Source: Gallionellaceae bacterium
GTDB taxonomy: Bacteria; Pseudomonadota; Gammaproteobacteria; Burkholderiales; Gallionellaceae
Direction: 5' to 3'
Length of the DNA: 48,147 bases
Assembly: GCA_004297065.1 (NCBI GenBank)
Contig: SCUU01000047.1
Span: 1 to 48,147, forward strand
Shown here: positions 8,779 to 17,817 of the stretch, piece by piece
Layout of the letters: each line of letters opens with the position of its first letter
Numbering within the stretch: position 1 is the first letter of the stretch
Notes under the pieces: generated by a model
What the model was told of the DNA's origin: nothing
Seen by the model: only the letters and a program-made list of their open reading frames with translations
The model's database searches: none
Made by a program: the position numbers and the translations under genes

Positions 8779-9789
8779 ATGAAAGTATTGGTTACCGGTT
8801 GCGCCGGATTTATCGGCATGCACACCTGCTTGAGGTTGTTGAAGCACGGCGATGTCGTTGTCGGAATAGATAACCTGAACGACTACTACGATGTTCGCCT
8901 GAAAGAAAACCGTCTGGCGCAATTAAAAAGCTTTGAGAGATTTTCTTTTTTCAAACTGGACATTACCGATTCGGGTGGCGTGGCAAAACTGTTCGCCAAA
9001 TACAATTTTCAGCGAGTCGTCCATTTGGCGGCGCAACCCGGTGTGCGCTATTCACTGCAAAACCCCCTTGCGTATATCCAAAGCAACTTGGTCGGCTTTA
9101 CCAATGTTCTGGAAGGATGCCGCCATCACCAAATCGAGCATCTTGTATTCGCCAGCAGCTCCAGTGTTTATGGCGCGAATACCACAGTCCCCTTCTCGGT
9201 GCACCACAACGTCGATCACCCGGTCAGCTTGTATGCGGCCACAAAAAAAGCGGGTGAGTTGATTGCGCATTCCTATAGTCACCTGTATGGAATTCCTGCG
9301 ACCGGGCTGCGTTTTTTTACCGTGTATGGTTCTTGGGGCAGGCCGGATATGGCACCTTGGTTATTCACTAAAGCGATTCTTGAGGGGAAGCCGATTGATG
9401 TTTTCAACCACGGGAAAATGCAGCGAGATTTTACTTATGTGGATGACATTGTCGAAGGTGTAGTGCGCGTATTGGACAAGCCTGCTGCCCCCAATCCTGT
9501 TTTCGATACAGCCAATCCTGACCCATCCAGCAGTTATGCCCCCTATCGGGTGTACAACATAGGCAATCACCAGCCGGTCGAATTGATGGCATTCATCGAA
9601 ACAATAGAAAATAAGTTGGGGAAAAAGGCGGTCAAGAACATGCTGCCCATGCAGGCGGGCGATGTGGTTGCCACCTATGCGGAAACTGGCGAGTTGCGCG
9701 ATGAGTTTGGCTTTGCGCCATCCACGACGCTGCAAAAAGGCGTAGGCGAGTTCATTGACTGGTATGCCAATTACCATGCTCCAAAATAA
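8779..9789 (+). CDS. NAD-dependent epimerase, UDP-glucuronate 4-epimerase type
   Basis: Most likely interconverts UDP-glucuronate and UDP-galacturonate. The 336-residue extended SDR has TGCAGFIGMHTCLRLL at its N-terminus, DNLNDYYDVRLK, HLAAQPGVRYSLQNP (a hallmark of the GAE/WbnF-type glucuronate epimerases), catalytic Tyr-152/Lys-156 in SLYAATKKAGE, and FFTVYGSWGRPDMA. It starts immediately after the ugd stop codon, which supplies its substrate. The related substrate UDP-glucose cannot be excluded from sequence alone, but the adjacent ugd and the GVRYS motif favour the uronic acid. Confidence 0.88.
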   Translation: MKVLVTGCAGFIGMHTCLRLLKHGDVVVGIDNLNDYYDVRLKENRLAQLKSFERFSFFKLDITDSGGVAKLFAKYNFQRVVHLAAQPGVRYSLQNPLAYIQSNLVGFTNVLEGCRHHQIEHLVFASSSSVYGANTTVPFSVHHNVDHPVSLYAATKKAGELIAHSYSHLYGIPATGLRFFTVYGSWGRPDMAPWLFTKAILEGKPIDVFNHGKMQRDFTYVDDIVEGVVRVLDKPAAPNPVFDTANPDPSSSYAPYRVYNIGNHQPVELMAFIETIENKLGKKAVKNMLPMQAGDVVATYAETGELRDEFGFAPSTTLQKGVGEFIDWYANYHAPK

Positions 9790-9801
9790 TTGTGTTCAGT
9801 C

Positions 9802-11091
9802 ATGCTAAAGACTGGGCGTTCGCGCAGGCTTTTCAAAGAAGGAAGCTGGATAGTCTTTGGGCAGGTGTTGATGGTGGTGGGCTCTTTGGCGGGAGTGAGG
9901 CTGCTAACAGAACTGCTGCCCCCCGATGCTTACGGCGAACTTGCGCTGGGAATGACCGTCGCCACCTTGGTAAACCAAATCATTCTCGGTCCATTGGGCG
10001 GCGGGATCATCCGTTTTTATGCGCCGGCAGTCGAGCATGGCGATCTTGCAGGCTATTTGCAGGCAGTAAAAAAATTAGTGCTGCGTGCCACCGCGCTGAT
10101 TTTTCTGATCACTGTATTTGCTATTGCGGGCTTGATGGTCGCAGGGGAAATGCAGTGGGTCGCCATTACGGCGAGCGCTTTGGCCTTCGCAATCCTGAGC
10201 GGCTATAGCGCCAATCTCGCCGGTATTCAAATGGCGGCACGGCAGCGATCCATTGTTGCAATCCATCAGGGCGTCGAGCCGTTATTAAGGTCGTTGGTGG
10301 CCGCAGGGTTGATATTGTTGCTGGGTATGGGCAGCACAGTGGCGATGGTTGGTTATATGATTGCCGCCTTGCTCATACTTGGGTCGCAGATATACTTTTT
10401 CCAAAATATTATTCGCGGCAGCACATTCGGCGAAAATAAAAGAAATTGGCAGGATGAAATATGGAAATTTTCCTGGCCCATCGGAATTTTTGGCGTTTTT
10501 ACTTGGCTGCAACTTGCTTCTGACCGCTGGGCGTTGCAGGTTTTTTCCACGATCGGCGATGTGGGCAGTTACGCCGTGCTTTATCAATTGGGGTATTACC
10601 CGATTTCGCTGCTCACCGGGATGGCAATGCAATTTCTGGTGCCGATTTTGTACCAGCGTGCGGGTGATGCGCGCGATAGCAAACGCAATGCGGGCGTGAA
10701 TGGTTTGAGTTGGAAATTAACCTGGTTAAGTTTGGGAGTGACCGGAGTTGCTTTTTTAGGGGCACTTCTCTTGCATCGCCAAATATTCTGGATTTTAGTC
10801 GCCGAAAAATATCGCAGTGTTTCTTACCTGCTGCCATGGATCGTTATTTCGGGTGGCGTATTTGCGTCGGGACAGGCCTTGGCTTCCAATTTGCAGGCAC
10901 AAATGAAAACGCGCGAAATGATGGCTGCCAAAATAATTACCGCCCTATTGGGCATAGCAATCAATTTTATTGGCGCATATTGGTATGGCATAACGGGGGT
11001 TATTTGTGCCGGACTTGTGTTTTCGATACTGTATTTTGCTTGGATGGTGATACTGGTTAACAAGGGGGGCGAAAAAGAATGTTTTTGTTAA
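9802..11091 (+). CDS. wzx: Polysaccharide flippase (Wzx-like, MATE/MOP superfamily)
   Basis: Probably flips undecaprenyl-diphosphate-linked repeat units across the inner membrane. The 429-residue protein is hydrophobic throughout, with about 12 predicted membrane segments (for example WIVFGQVLMVVGSLAGVRLL near the N-terminus, ALIFLITVFAIAGLMV, AAGLILLLGMGS, VAFLGALLLH), and fits the polysaccharide_synt/RfbX pattern by length and position. I chose the ATG at 9802; a TTG at 9790 is also in frame and neither has a strong ribosome-binding site. The end overlaps the next gene by 13 bases. Wzx proteins are poorly conserved, so the specific substrate is unknown. Confidence 0.8.
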   Translation: MLKTGRSRRLFKEGSWIVFGQVLMVVGSLAGVRLLTELLPPDAYGELALGMTVATLVNQIILGPLGGGIIRFYAPAVEHGDLAGYLQAVKKLVLRATALIFLITVFAIAGLMVAGEMQWVAITASALAFAILSGYSANLAGIQMAARQRSIVAIHQGVEPLLRSLVAAGLILLLGMGSTVAMVGYMIAALLILGSQIYFFQNIIRGSTFGENKRNWQDEIWKFSWPIGIFGVFTWLQLASDRWALQVFSTIGDVGSYAVLYQLGYYPISLLTGMAMQFLVPILYQRAGDARDSKRNAGVNGLSWKLTWLSLGVTGVAFLGALLLHRQIFWILVAEKYRSVSYLLPWIVISGGVFASGQALASNLQAQMKTREMMAAKIITALLGIAINFIGAYWYGITGVICAGLVFSILYFAWMVILVNKGGEKECFC

Positions 11092-11927
11092 AGTGGCTAA
11101 TAATGCTGGTCAAGCCCTTAGTAGGCCGCTTTCCCCGCATCGCGGCTATGTATCGGGGGGTGCGTGATCAACTGGATGGAATGGAAGAGCCGCAGCCAAC
11201 GCCATGGGGCTTTAAATTGGCGGGCAACGCGGCGATGGCACAAGGGATTTTTGAGCCCATAGAAACTGAATTGGTCAGGAAGCTGCTCAACGAAGTAGAT
11301 GTTCTCGTCAATGTGGGGGCGAATGTTGGATATTACTGTTGCCACGCATTAAGCATGGGCAAGCCGGTGATTGCCTTCGAGCCGATGCCAAGAAATTTGC
11401 GCTTCTTGTGCAAAAATATTACAGCCAACGGATGGAATGGCGCGGAAATATTTCCGATAGCGCTTTCGAATAACGTGGGCATTCTGGAAATATACGGCGG
11501 TGATACAGGGGCCTCTCTTGTTAAGGGCTGGGCAGGCATCCCCGAGAGTTATAAGACAATCGTGCCATGCTCGACGATGGATTTAATCCTCAACAAGCGG
11601 CTCGAAGGGAAAAGGGCGCTATTGCTTGTTGATATCGAAGGCGCAGAAAGATGGATGCTGGAGGGGGCGGGTAAAATGCTGGCCAATGACCCCAAGCCAA
11701 TTTGGCTAGTTGAAATCATGACTAAGGATCATCAACCAGAGGGCATCGAGATAAATCCTAATTTGATTAGCGTGTTCCAATTGTTTTTCCAAAACGGCTA
11801 TCAAGCTTTTAGTGCAGATACAAATGCGCAGCAAATTACTTTGGAAGAAGTCTATTCAGTGGCCAATGGCATTTCATCATTCAAGACACACAATTTCATT
11901 TTTCGTGAGCAAGAGTTACTAGGATAA
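11079..11927 (+). CDS. FkbM family methyltransferase
   Basis: Putative SAM-dependent O-methyltransferase, likely acting on a sugar hydroxyl of the polysaccharide. The 282-residue protein has the FkbM core: LVNVGANVGYYCCHAL near residue 70-85 (SAM binding), VIAFEPMPRNLRFLCKNI, and LLVDIEGAERWMLEGA near 185-200, which is the diagnostic D-IEGAE motif. It overlaps the flippase gene by 13 bases and is followed within 4 bases by another FkbM-type gene. The overlap implies co-translation with the flippase. No substrate can be assigned. Confidence 0.82.
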   Translation: MFLLKWLIMLVKPLVGRFPRIAAMYRGVRDQLDGMEEPQPTPWGFKLAGNAAMAQGIFEPIETELVRKLLNEVDVLVNVGANVGYYCCHALSMGKPVIAFEPMPRNLRFLCKNITANGWNGAEIFPIALSNNVGILEIYGGDTGASLVKGWAGIPESYKTIVPCSTMDLILNKRLEGKRALLLVDIEGAERWMLEGAGKMLANDPKPIWLVEIMTKDHQPEGIEINPNLISVFQLFFQNGYQAFSADTNAQQITLEEVYSVANGISSFKTHNFIFREQELLG

Positions 11928-11931
11928 TCAA

Positions 11932-12594
11932 ATGAATTCTATTTTAAAGCGAGTTCTTACTCGGGTTCGAATATCGTTGTTCCCAACAGAGCACGACAAA
12001 GAAGTTAGACGATGGTTCGCGGAAGACGGGGATGAAAGCCTTAGGTTCGACTACGATTTAAACGGTGACTCATTAGTCATTGATTTAGGGGGATATAAAG
12101 GTCAGTGGGCGTCTGATATATATGCCCGATTTAATTGTCGCGTGTTGGTTTTTGAGCCGGTTAAATCATTTGCAGAAAAAATTTCAAAAAGATTCGCAAG
12201 AAACCCCAAGATTGAAGTGTTTTGTTTGGCGCTTGGCGCAAGCCACCGCCAAGAAATGATTGCCTTGGGGGACGACGGTACTTCCTTGTATAGGGACTCA
12301 GCAAAAAAAGAATCGATTCAGTTTGAGGATGCGGCAGTTTTTTTTGCTGATCACGAAATAAAGAACATTGAGTTGTTGAAAATCAACATTGAGGGGGGCG
12401 AATACGAGTTGATGCCAAGACTAATAGAAACTGGATTAATAAATAATATAAAAAATATTCAGATTCAGTTCCACGATATTGGCCCAGATTCGGAAGCGAG
12501 AATGGAGGCTATTCGTATTGAATTATCAAAAACGCATAACTCAACCTATCAATTCAACTTTGTCTGGGAAAATTGGGTACGTCGAGATGTTTAG
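11932..12594 (+). CDS. FkbM family methyltransferase (second copy)
   Basis: Second putative FkbM-type SAM methyltransferase, 220 residues and only distantly similar to its neighbour. It shows VIDLGGYKGQWASDIYARF near residue 49-67 (SAM loop), VLVFEPVKSFAEKI, and LLKINIEGGEYELMPRL near 150-165, where the family usually has D-IEG-E; here the first acid is replaced (KINIEGGE), which is common in this branch. The coding region is visibly richer in A and T than the genes on either side, suggesting separate acquisition. It starts 4 bases after the previous stop. Function on the glycan is inferred from family and context only. Confidence 0.78.
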   Translation: MNSILKRVLTRVRISLFPTEHDKEVRRWFAEDGDESLRFDYDLNGDSLVIDLGGYKGQWASDIYARFNCRVLVFEPVKSFAEKISKRFARNPKIEVFCLALGASHRQEMIALGDDGTSLYRDSAKKESIQFEDAAVFFADHEIKNIELLKINIEGGEYELMPRLIETGLINNIKNIQIQFHDIGPDSEARMEAIRIELSKTHNSTYQFNFVWENWVRRDV

Positions 12595-12690
12595 GTTTGA
12601 GATTGTCCATTTGGAATCGCAGCGTCAGAAATAGCTATGCGCCTGCCCAAATTGGAATGGCTTTAAAAGCAATAAAAATAAGGTTAACTT

Positions 12691-13713
12691 ATGACGCCGC
12701 GTCTCCTAGATTTTATCTGTGAACCCATCACTAAGTCGTCGCTTCAGCTTGTTGATGCTGTTACTGATCCAGATGGAAATATTCTGTCTGGGGAGCTGGT
12801 AGCTACTTCTGGCAAGCGCTATCCCATCATTAATGGTATTCCTCGATTTGTGGATTTCGTGCCTAACAAAACAGTAGAGTCATTTGGCGATGAATGGAAT
12901 CACTTCAACTTTACAGATTTCAAAATTAACTGGATCACACATACGGTAGCCAATACCTTTGGTACGACAGATGCGTTTAAGGGGAAGGTAATTGTTGATG
13001 CCGGAGGAGGGAGCGGATCACAAACCAAGTGGTTTGCGGAATATGGTGCAGAGCACGTCATCCTGATGGATTTGTCTCATTCGGTTGATGATGTTGTGAA
13101 GCGCAATCTTTCGGGAATAAAAAATGTGGATGTGATTCAGTGCTCTATTGACGCGCCTCCGCTACGTGATCAATGTATTGACGGCATCGTCTATTGTCAT
13201 AATGTAATTCAACATACCCCCTCGGTAGAAAAAACGGCACATGCACTCTACGCTTTGACAGCGCCCGGAGGAGAATTTGTGTTCAATTGTTATCCCTTAA
13301 ACGATCAAGGCTGGGTACGTTGGACGCGGTTCCATTTGGTTTATCAGCCGCTCCGTGCAGTACTTTCACGAATGCCTTTTGCGGTGATTATGGCTTACTC
13401 GTATCTTATGGGTGCTTTGCGGTTGGTGCCAGGATTGGGTTGGTTGTTGGAAAAATCAGGTTTTTGTGTACGAGGTGATGTTCCCCAGATACAGTCTGAG
13501 CCTTTTTTGGTACGCATCAAGCGGCAATTCAAAAGTACCAGCCTAAATACATATGATTGCTTCGGCTCTCATATGTATCAGCACCTCAAATCGGATGACG
13601 AAATTCGAAATTTGGCTAAAGCATTGCAGCCGGATTCATCAAAAGCCTTGAACATGGAAAAATATTTTCTCAGGCCTACGCCTATTGGTTGTGCGCTACG
13701 CATATTTAGGTGA
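12691..13713 (+). CDS. Class I SAM methyltransferase with degenerate N-terminal Trm112-like domain
   Basis: Putative methyltransferase of the polysaccharide locus, 340 residues. Residues 1-55 resemble a Trm112-type zinc ribbon (LLDFICEPITKSSLQL ... SGKRYPIINGIPRFV), but only one of the usual four cysteines remains, so zinc binding is doubtful. The catalytic part follows with VIVDAGGGSGSQTKWFAEYGA near residue 99-119 (SAM motif I), then DGIVYCHNVIQHTPSVEKTAHAL (motif around the post-II acid). Start ATG has AAGG 9 bases upstream. About 96 bp of gene-free sequence separates it from the FkbM gene before it. The gene is AT-rich compared with the rest of the locus. Substrate unknown. Confidence 0.75.
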   Translation: MTPRLLDFICEPITKSSLQLVDAVTDPDGNILSGELVATSGKRYPIINGIPRFVDFVPNKTVESFGDEWNHFNFTDFKINWITHTVANTFGTTDAFKGKVIVDAGGGSGSQTKWFAEYGAEHVILMDLSHSVDDVVKRNLSGIKNVDVIQCSIDAPPLRDQCIDGIVYCHNVIQHTPSVEKTAHALYALTAPGGEFVFNCYPLNDQGWVRWTRFHLVYQPLRAVLSRMPFAVIMAYSYLMGALRLVPGLGWLLEKSGFCVRGDVPQIQSEPFLVRIKRQFKSTSLNTYDCFGSHMYQHLKSDDEIRNLAKALQPDSSKALNMEKYFLRPTPIGCALRIFR

Positions 13714-13731
13714 GATAGGTTGGATGCATGC

Positions 13732-14919
13732 ATGAGCTTTATTTCTGAACTAAAGAAACTTGCGTGGTTGCGCGCATTGAATGCCCGCTACAAATCGGCT
13801 GAGGTAAAAAATGCGTATCGCGCAACAGTCGCCCGCTATGCAAAGCTCCCTCTGGGCAACTCGTTTCGGTATTTGTTCAGCGAACGCCTGACCGGGCAAA
13901 ATCCATTTACCCTGATTGACAGACCGCTACGCATTTTTTTCCTGGGTACGGACGAGCAGCAAGATCGTAGCGGTACTTTGCAGGCATTGGCGAAGATTTC
14001 GGAGCTGACTTATTTCACGCGTGCGGACGGAAGCTATGGGCAAAATGATCCCGCACCACCGCCAGCTCGAAAACGCGCGAATACCGGGCGGCTATGGGAG
14101 TTGATTCAGGCGCAGGCCGCGCAAGGGAAAGCGCCGGATATTTTGATTGCCCAAACGTGGGGGTGTCTGATCGAGCCTGAAATTTTCAGCCGTATAAGGG
14201 AGGCTTGCGGCACGTTCATCGTTAACATCTCGATGGATGATCGTCACCAGTATTGGGGTGAAAAAATTAACGGGGTATGGGGTGGAACATATTCGCTCAT
14301 TCCGCATATAGATTTGGCGCTGACCGCCGCACCGGAATGCGCCGATTGGTATATGAAGGAAGGTTGTCCCGCATTATTTTTCCCCGAAGCGAGCGATCCG
14401 GAAATTTTTCATCCCATGCCGGGCTTGCCCAAAATTCATGATGTCTGCTTTGTTGGGGGACGTTATGGCATACGCGAACAAATTGTGAATGCACTGCGCG
14501 GGGCGGGGGTTCGCGTTGCCGCTTTCGGTGGCGGTTGGGAAGGCGGACGCATAGACACCGAGTCAGTCCCCATGCTATTTGCGCAATCCAAGATTGTTTT
14601 GGGCGTGGGCACGATAGGTCATTGTTCGGATTTTTATGCCTTGAAGCTGCGCGACTTTGATGCGCCGATGTCGGGAAGCTTTTATCTGACTCACGACAAT
14701 CCCGATCTGCATACTTTGTTTACTGTTGGCGGAGAGATCGCAACGTATCGCTCGATTGCGGAGTGCGTGGAAAAAACTCGCTATTACCTTGCACACGATG
14801 CCGAGCGTGAAGCGATTGCCCATGCCGGACAACAGCGCGCGTTCGCACAACACACTTGGGATGGTCGTTTCGGCTCGCTGCTAAATACGCTTAAGGACTC
14901 TGCATCATGTGCGGCATAA
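13732..14919 (+). CDS. CgeB-like glycosyltransferase
   Basis: Putative GT-B glycosyltransferase of the CgeB/Glyco_trans_1_2 type. The 395-residue protein has IFFLGTDEQQDRSGTLQALAK at the start of the first Rossmann-like domain, ILIAQTWG near 140, and a C-terminal donor domain with DVCFVGGRYGIREQIVNAL, SKIVLGVGTIGH, LKLRDFDAPMSGSFYLTHDNPDLHTLF and the helical tail with R-R cap typical of CgeB proteins (usually 'R.FE.PA.G'). Start: the ATG at 13732 is preceded by GGTTGGA; a TTG 4 codons upstream is the alternative. It overlaps asnB by 13 bases. Donor and acceptor are not predictable. Confidence 0.72.
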   Translation: MSFISELKKLAWLRALNARYKSAEVKNAYRATVARYAKLPLGNSFRYLFSERLTGQNPFTLIDRPLRIFFLGTDEQQDRSGTLQALAKISELTYFTRADGSYGQNDPAPPPARKRANTGRLWELIQAQAAQGKAPDILIAQTWGCLIEPEIFSRIREACGTFIVNISMDDRHQYWGEKINGVWGGTYSLIPHIDLALTAAPECADWYMKEGCPALFFPEASDPEIFHPMPGLPKIHDVCFVGGRYGIREQIVNALRGAGVRVAAFGGGWEGGRIDTESVPMLFAQSKIVLGVGTIGHCSDFYALKLRDFDAPMSGSFYLTHDNPDLHTLFTVGGEIATYRSIAECVEKTRYYLAHDAEREAIAHAGQQRAFAQHTWDGRFGSLLNTLKDSASCAA

Positions 14920-16781
14920 ACGGCATTGCAAAACGTGATGCGGCGGTTGACCGGAATAGCTTGATTCGCCGGCGTGATGCGCTCACGCATCGTGGCCCCG
15001 ATGACGCGGGGGTATGGTTAAGCGGCGATGGGCGCGTGGGGTTGGGGCATCGCCGTCTTGCCATCATTGACCTTTCTCCGGCAGGGCATCAGCCTATGGT
15101 GGGCGGGGATGGGCGATATGCCATCGTGTTCAATGGCGAGATTTACAATTTCCGCGAGCTCAGGAGTGCATTGCAGCAGCAGGGTTTCAAGTTTCATAGT
15201 GACAGCGATACCGAGGTGATGCTGATCGCCTATCAGGCGTGGGGCGAGTCTTGCCTCAACCGTTTCAACGGCATGTTTGCTTTTGTCATTTATGATCGCG
15301 GCGACAATCTGACGGCGCCCAGCCTTTTTTTCGCGCGTGACCGCGCCGGGAAAAAGCCGTTTTATTATTTTTACGACCAGCAGAGTTTTGAGTTTGCTTC
15401 CGAGCTGAAAGCCATTTCGCATGGAGGGGAAGTTTCGTTGAGCGCGCTCAATTACTACCTGGCGCTGGGCTACATTCCGGGCGAACAGTGTTTTATTGAA
15501 GGCGTTAAGAAACTCCCCCCGGCGCATGCCGGACGGTTGAACTTGAAAACGTTTGATTTGCAGGTGAGCCAATATTGGCAATTGCCCGAGAATCGCGCCG
15601 ATGCTTGCGCAAGCGGCGAAGTGCTGGCCGATGAGGCGGAGGCGCTGCTCAATGATGCAGTTTCATTGCGGATGGTGAGTGATGTGCCGTTGGGCGTATT
15701 GCTCAGCGGCGGTTTGGATTCGAGTCTTATTGCCGCCATCGCCGCACGGCAGTCTTCCGCGCCAATCAAGACATTTACTCTTTCTTTGCCCGGCAGCAAG
15801 CTGGACGAAGCGTCGTATGCACAGTGCGTGGCGAATCATCTGTCCAGCGACCATCACGTTCTGGAATTGGCAATGCCCTCATTGGGCGATCTTGAGGAAA
15901 TTGCTTTTTTGATTGACGAGCCGTTGGCGGATTCATCACTGATTCCTTCTTATCTGATTTCGAAACTGACCCGCCAGCACGTCACCGTCGTTTTGGGCGG
16001 GGACGGGGGAGATGAATTGTTCGGGGGGTATTCAGACTACCCGCTGGCACTGGCCTCGCAACAACGGCTGGGCTGGATACCTCGACCGTTGCTCGCAGGA
16101 ACAAGCCATCTGGCCGGACTGCTTCCTGCGGGAGTGCGGGGGCGCAATCGCTTGGCTTCTTTGCGCGGCGGCGCGTTGGAGCAACAAATATGGGGCTCCC
16201 CCTATTTTGACATCGCATTGCGCAAGCGGATATTTCTGCCGGAGTATCTGCGACAACTGGAGGGGGAGCATGAGGCTCCCGAGCATTTGTTGCTGGACTT
16301 GTTCAATGCGGGCAAGGATGCCGTGGACTGCATGACGCGCTCGCATTTCGGCAGCATCCTGCCGGACGATTTTTTGGTAAAGGTGGATCGGGCCAGTATG
16401 GCGGTCAGTTTGGAGGCGCGCACCCCATTTCTCGATTATCGTTTGATGGAATTCGCCTTCTCCAGAATCCCGAGCAATTGGAAAGTGCAGGGCGGCGAGA
16501 CCAGAAGAGTGGAGCAGATTCTGGCCCGGCGTTTGCTGCCCGCGCAATTGGATACCAGGCGTAAACAGGGATTTTCCATTCCGCTAGACGACTGGATGAG
16601 GGCGGACAAATGCGGCATGGTAAGAAACTACATGCAATATCTTCCCGAGTGCATCAATCGCGGCGAAATAGAAAATTTGATTGACGGTTTATTCCGGGGG
16701 CGAGCCAATGGCGCAAGACTGTACGCGCTGCTTGTGCTCGGCATTGCCATGAAAAATAAAGGGTCGACACATGCCGCCTAA
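14907..16781 (+). CDS. Glutamine-dependent asparagine synthase-type amidotransferase (AsnB/WbpS-like)
   Basis: Uses glutamine and ATP to amidate a carboxylate. The 624-residue protein has the N-terminal Ntn glutaminase with nucleophile Cys-2 (MCGINGIAKRD), RGPDDAGVW, GHRRLAIIDLSPAGHQP, GEIYNF, and the synthetase domain with the ATP loop LLSGGLDSSLIAA (SGGLDSS near residue 266-272), and VVLGGDGGDELFGGY. Full length for AsnB. In polysaccharide loci such proteins (WbpS of Pseudomonas aeruginosa O6 is the known example) convert a uronic acid to its amide; the ugd and glucuronate epimerase genes here make that the likely role, rather than asparagine supply. It overlaps both neighbours, so it is embedded in the glycan operon. 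Confidence 0.88.
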   Translation: MCGINGIAKRDAAVDRNSLIRRRDALTHRGPDDAGVWLSGDGRVGLGHRRLAIIDLSPAGHQPMVGGDGRYAIVFNGEIYNFRELRSALQQQGFKFHSDSDTEVMLIAYQAWGESCLNRFNGMFAFVIYDRGDNLTAPSLFFARDRAGKKPFYYFYDQQSFEFASELKAISHGGEVSLSALNYYLALGYIPGEQCFIEGVKKLPPAHAGRLNLKTFDLQVSQYWQLPENRADACASGEVLADEAEALLNDAVSLRMVSDVPLGVLLSGGLDSSLIAAIAARQSSAPIKTFTLSLPGSKLDEASYAQCVANHLSSDHHVLELAMPSLGDLEEIAFLIDEPLADSSLIPSYLISKLTRQHVTVVLGGDGGDELFGGYSDYPLALASQQRLGWIPRPLLAGTSHLAGLLPAGVRGRNRLASLRGGALEQQIWGSPYFDIALRKRIFLPEYLRQLEGEHEAPEHLLLDLFNAGKDAVDCMTRSHFGSILPDDFLVKVDRASMAVSLEARTPFLDYRLMEFAFSRIPSNWKVQGGETRRVEQILARRLLPAQLDTRRKQGFSIPLDDWMRADKCGMVRNYMQYLPECINRGEIENLIDGLFRGRANGARLYALLVLGIAMKNKGSTHAA

Positions 16782-17817
16782 AATTTCTGTCTGTATTCCC
16801 GCTTACAACCGGGCTGGGGTTTTGCCAGAATTGCTGGACTCGATTGTTGCGCAGGATTTCAACGATTTTGAGATTGTTATTTGCGAAGACCGCTCGCCGC
16901 AGCGCGAGCAAATCGCTGAAGTGGTTAATCGATATAGCAGCATCCATCCGGGATTGATCCGCTATTTTGAGAATTCGGAAAATCTCGGCTACGACGGCAA
17001 CCTGCGCAACCTGTTTGAAAAATCGCAGGGTGAATATTGTTTGTTTATGGGCAATGACGATTTAATGTGCGAGGGGGCTTTGGCCAAAGTTGCTGCCGCG
17101 TTAAGCCGGCATCCCAATATCGGCGTGCTACTGCGTAGCTATGCCGCTTTTGAGGGCTCGCCGGACAACATCGTGCAAACCTTCCGCTACTTTGACCAAG
17201 AGCTATTTTTCCCGGCAGGCGCGCAAACGATCAGCACGATTTACCGGCGCTCGGTGGTTATTCCGGGCATGGTGATTCGGCGGGAAGCTGCGCTGCGTAG
17301 CGCGACAACTCGCTTTGATGGCACGTTGTTGTACCAGTTGTATCTGGTCGCAAACATCCTCGTAGAGATGAATGCGGTTTATCTGCCGGATGTGATCGTG
17401 CTTTACCGCAATGGCGGCGTGCCGGATTTCGGCAATAGCGCCGCAGAGCAAGGCAAGTTTCAGCCGAAGGAACAAACCCCGGAATCGTCGGTGCATTTTA
17501 TGCGGGGGATGCTAGCCATCGCTCAATATATCGAGCGGGAACGGCAGGTTAAAATTTTCAGGCCGATTGTGCGCGACATTGCCAATTATTCTTACCCGAT
17601 TCTGGCAATCCAGGCGCAAAAGCCGTTAGGCATTTTCTTGAAATACGGGTGGTCCCTGGCGCGCTTGGGCTTGGCGCGGTCACCGTTATTCCTCGTTTGG
17701 TTTTTTGCCATTTTGATTTTGGGCACCAAGCGCGTGGAGCGGTTGATTGTGTGGATTAAAAAACGTTTGGGGCACACGCCAAGTTTGGGCAATGTTTATC
17801 GCGGTGAGTCACGTTGA
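16771..17817 (+). CDS. Glycosyltransferase family 2 protein
   Basis: Putative inverting glycosyltransferase of the cytoplasmic face of the inner membrane. The 348-residue protein opens with ISVCIPAYNRAGVLPELLDSI and has the GT-A acids in VICEDRSPQ and FMGNDDLMCEGAL (the NDD is the metal-binding DXD equivalent). Near the C-terminus a hydrophobic stretch SPLFLVWFFAILILG (around 318-335) probably anchors or embeds the protein in the membrane. It overlaps asnB by 11 bases and the next gene by 4, within a tightly overlapping run. The linkage and sugar it forms cannot be inferred. Confidence 0.85.
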   Translation: MPPKISVCIPAYNRAGVLPELLDSIVAQDFNDFEIVICEDRSPQREQIAEVVNRYSSIHPGLIRYFENSENLGYDGNLRNLFEKSQGEYCLFMGNDDLMCEGALAKVAAALSRHPNIGVLLRSYAAFEGSPDNIVQTFRYFDQELFFPAGAQTISTIYRRSVVIPGMVIRREAALRSATTRFDGTLLYQLYLVANILVEMNAVYLPDVIVLYRNGGVPDFGNSAAEQGKFQPKEQTPESSVHFMRGMLAIAQYIERERQVKIFRPIVRDIANYSYPILAIQAQKPLGIFLKYGWSLARLGLARSPLFLVWFFAILILGTKRVERLIVWIKKRLGHTPSLGNVYRGESR

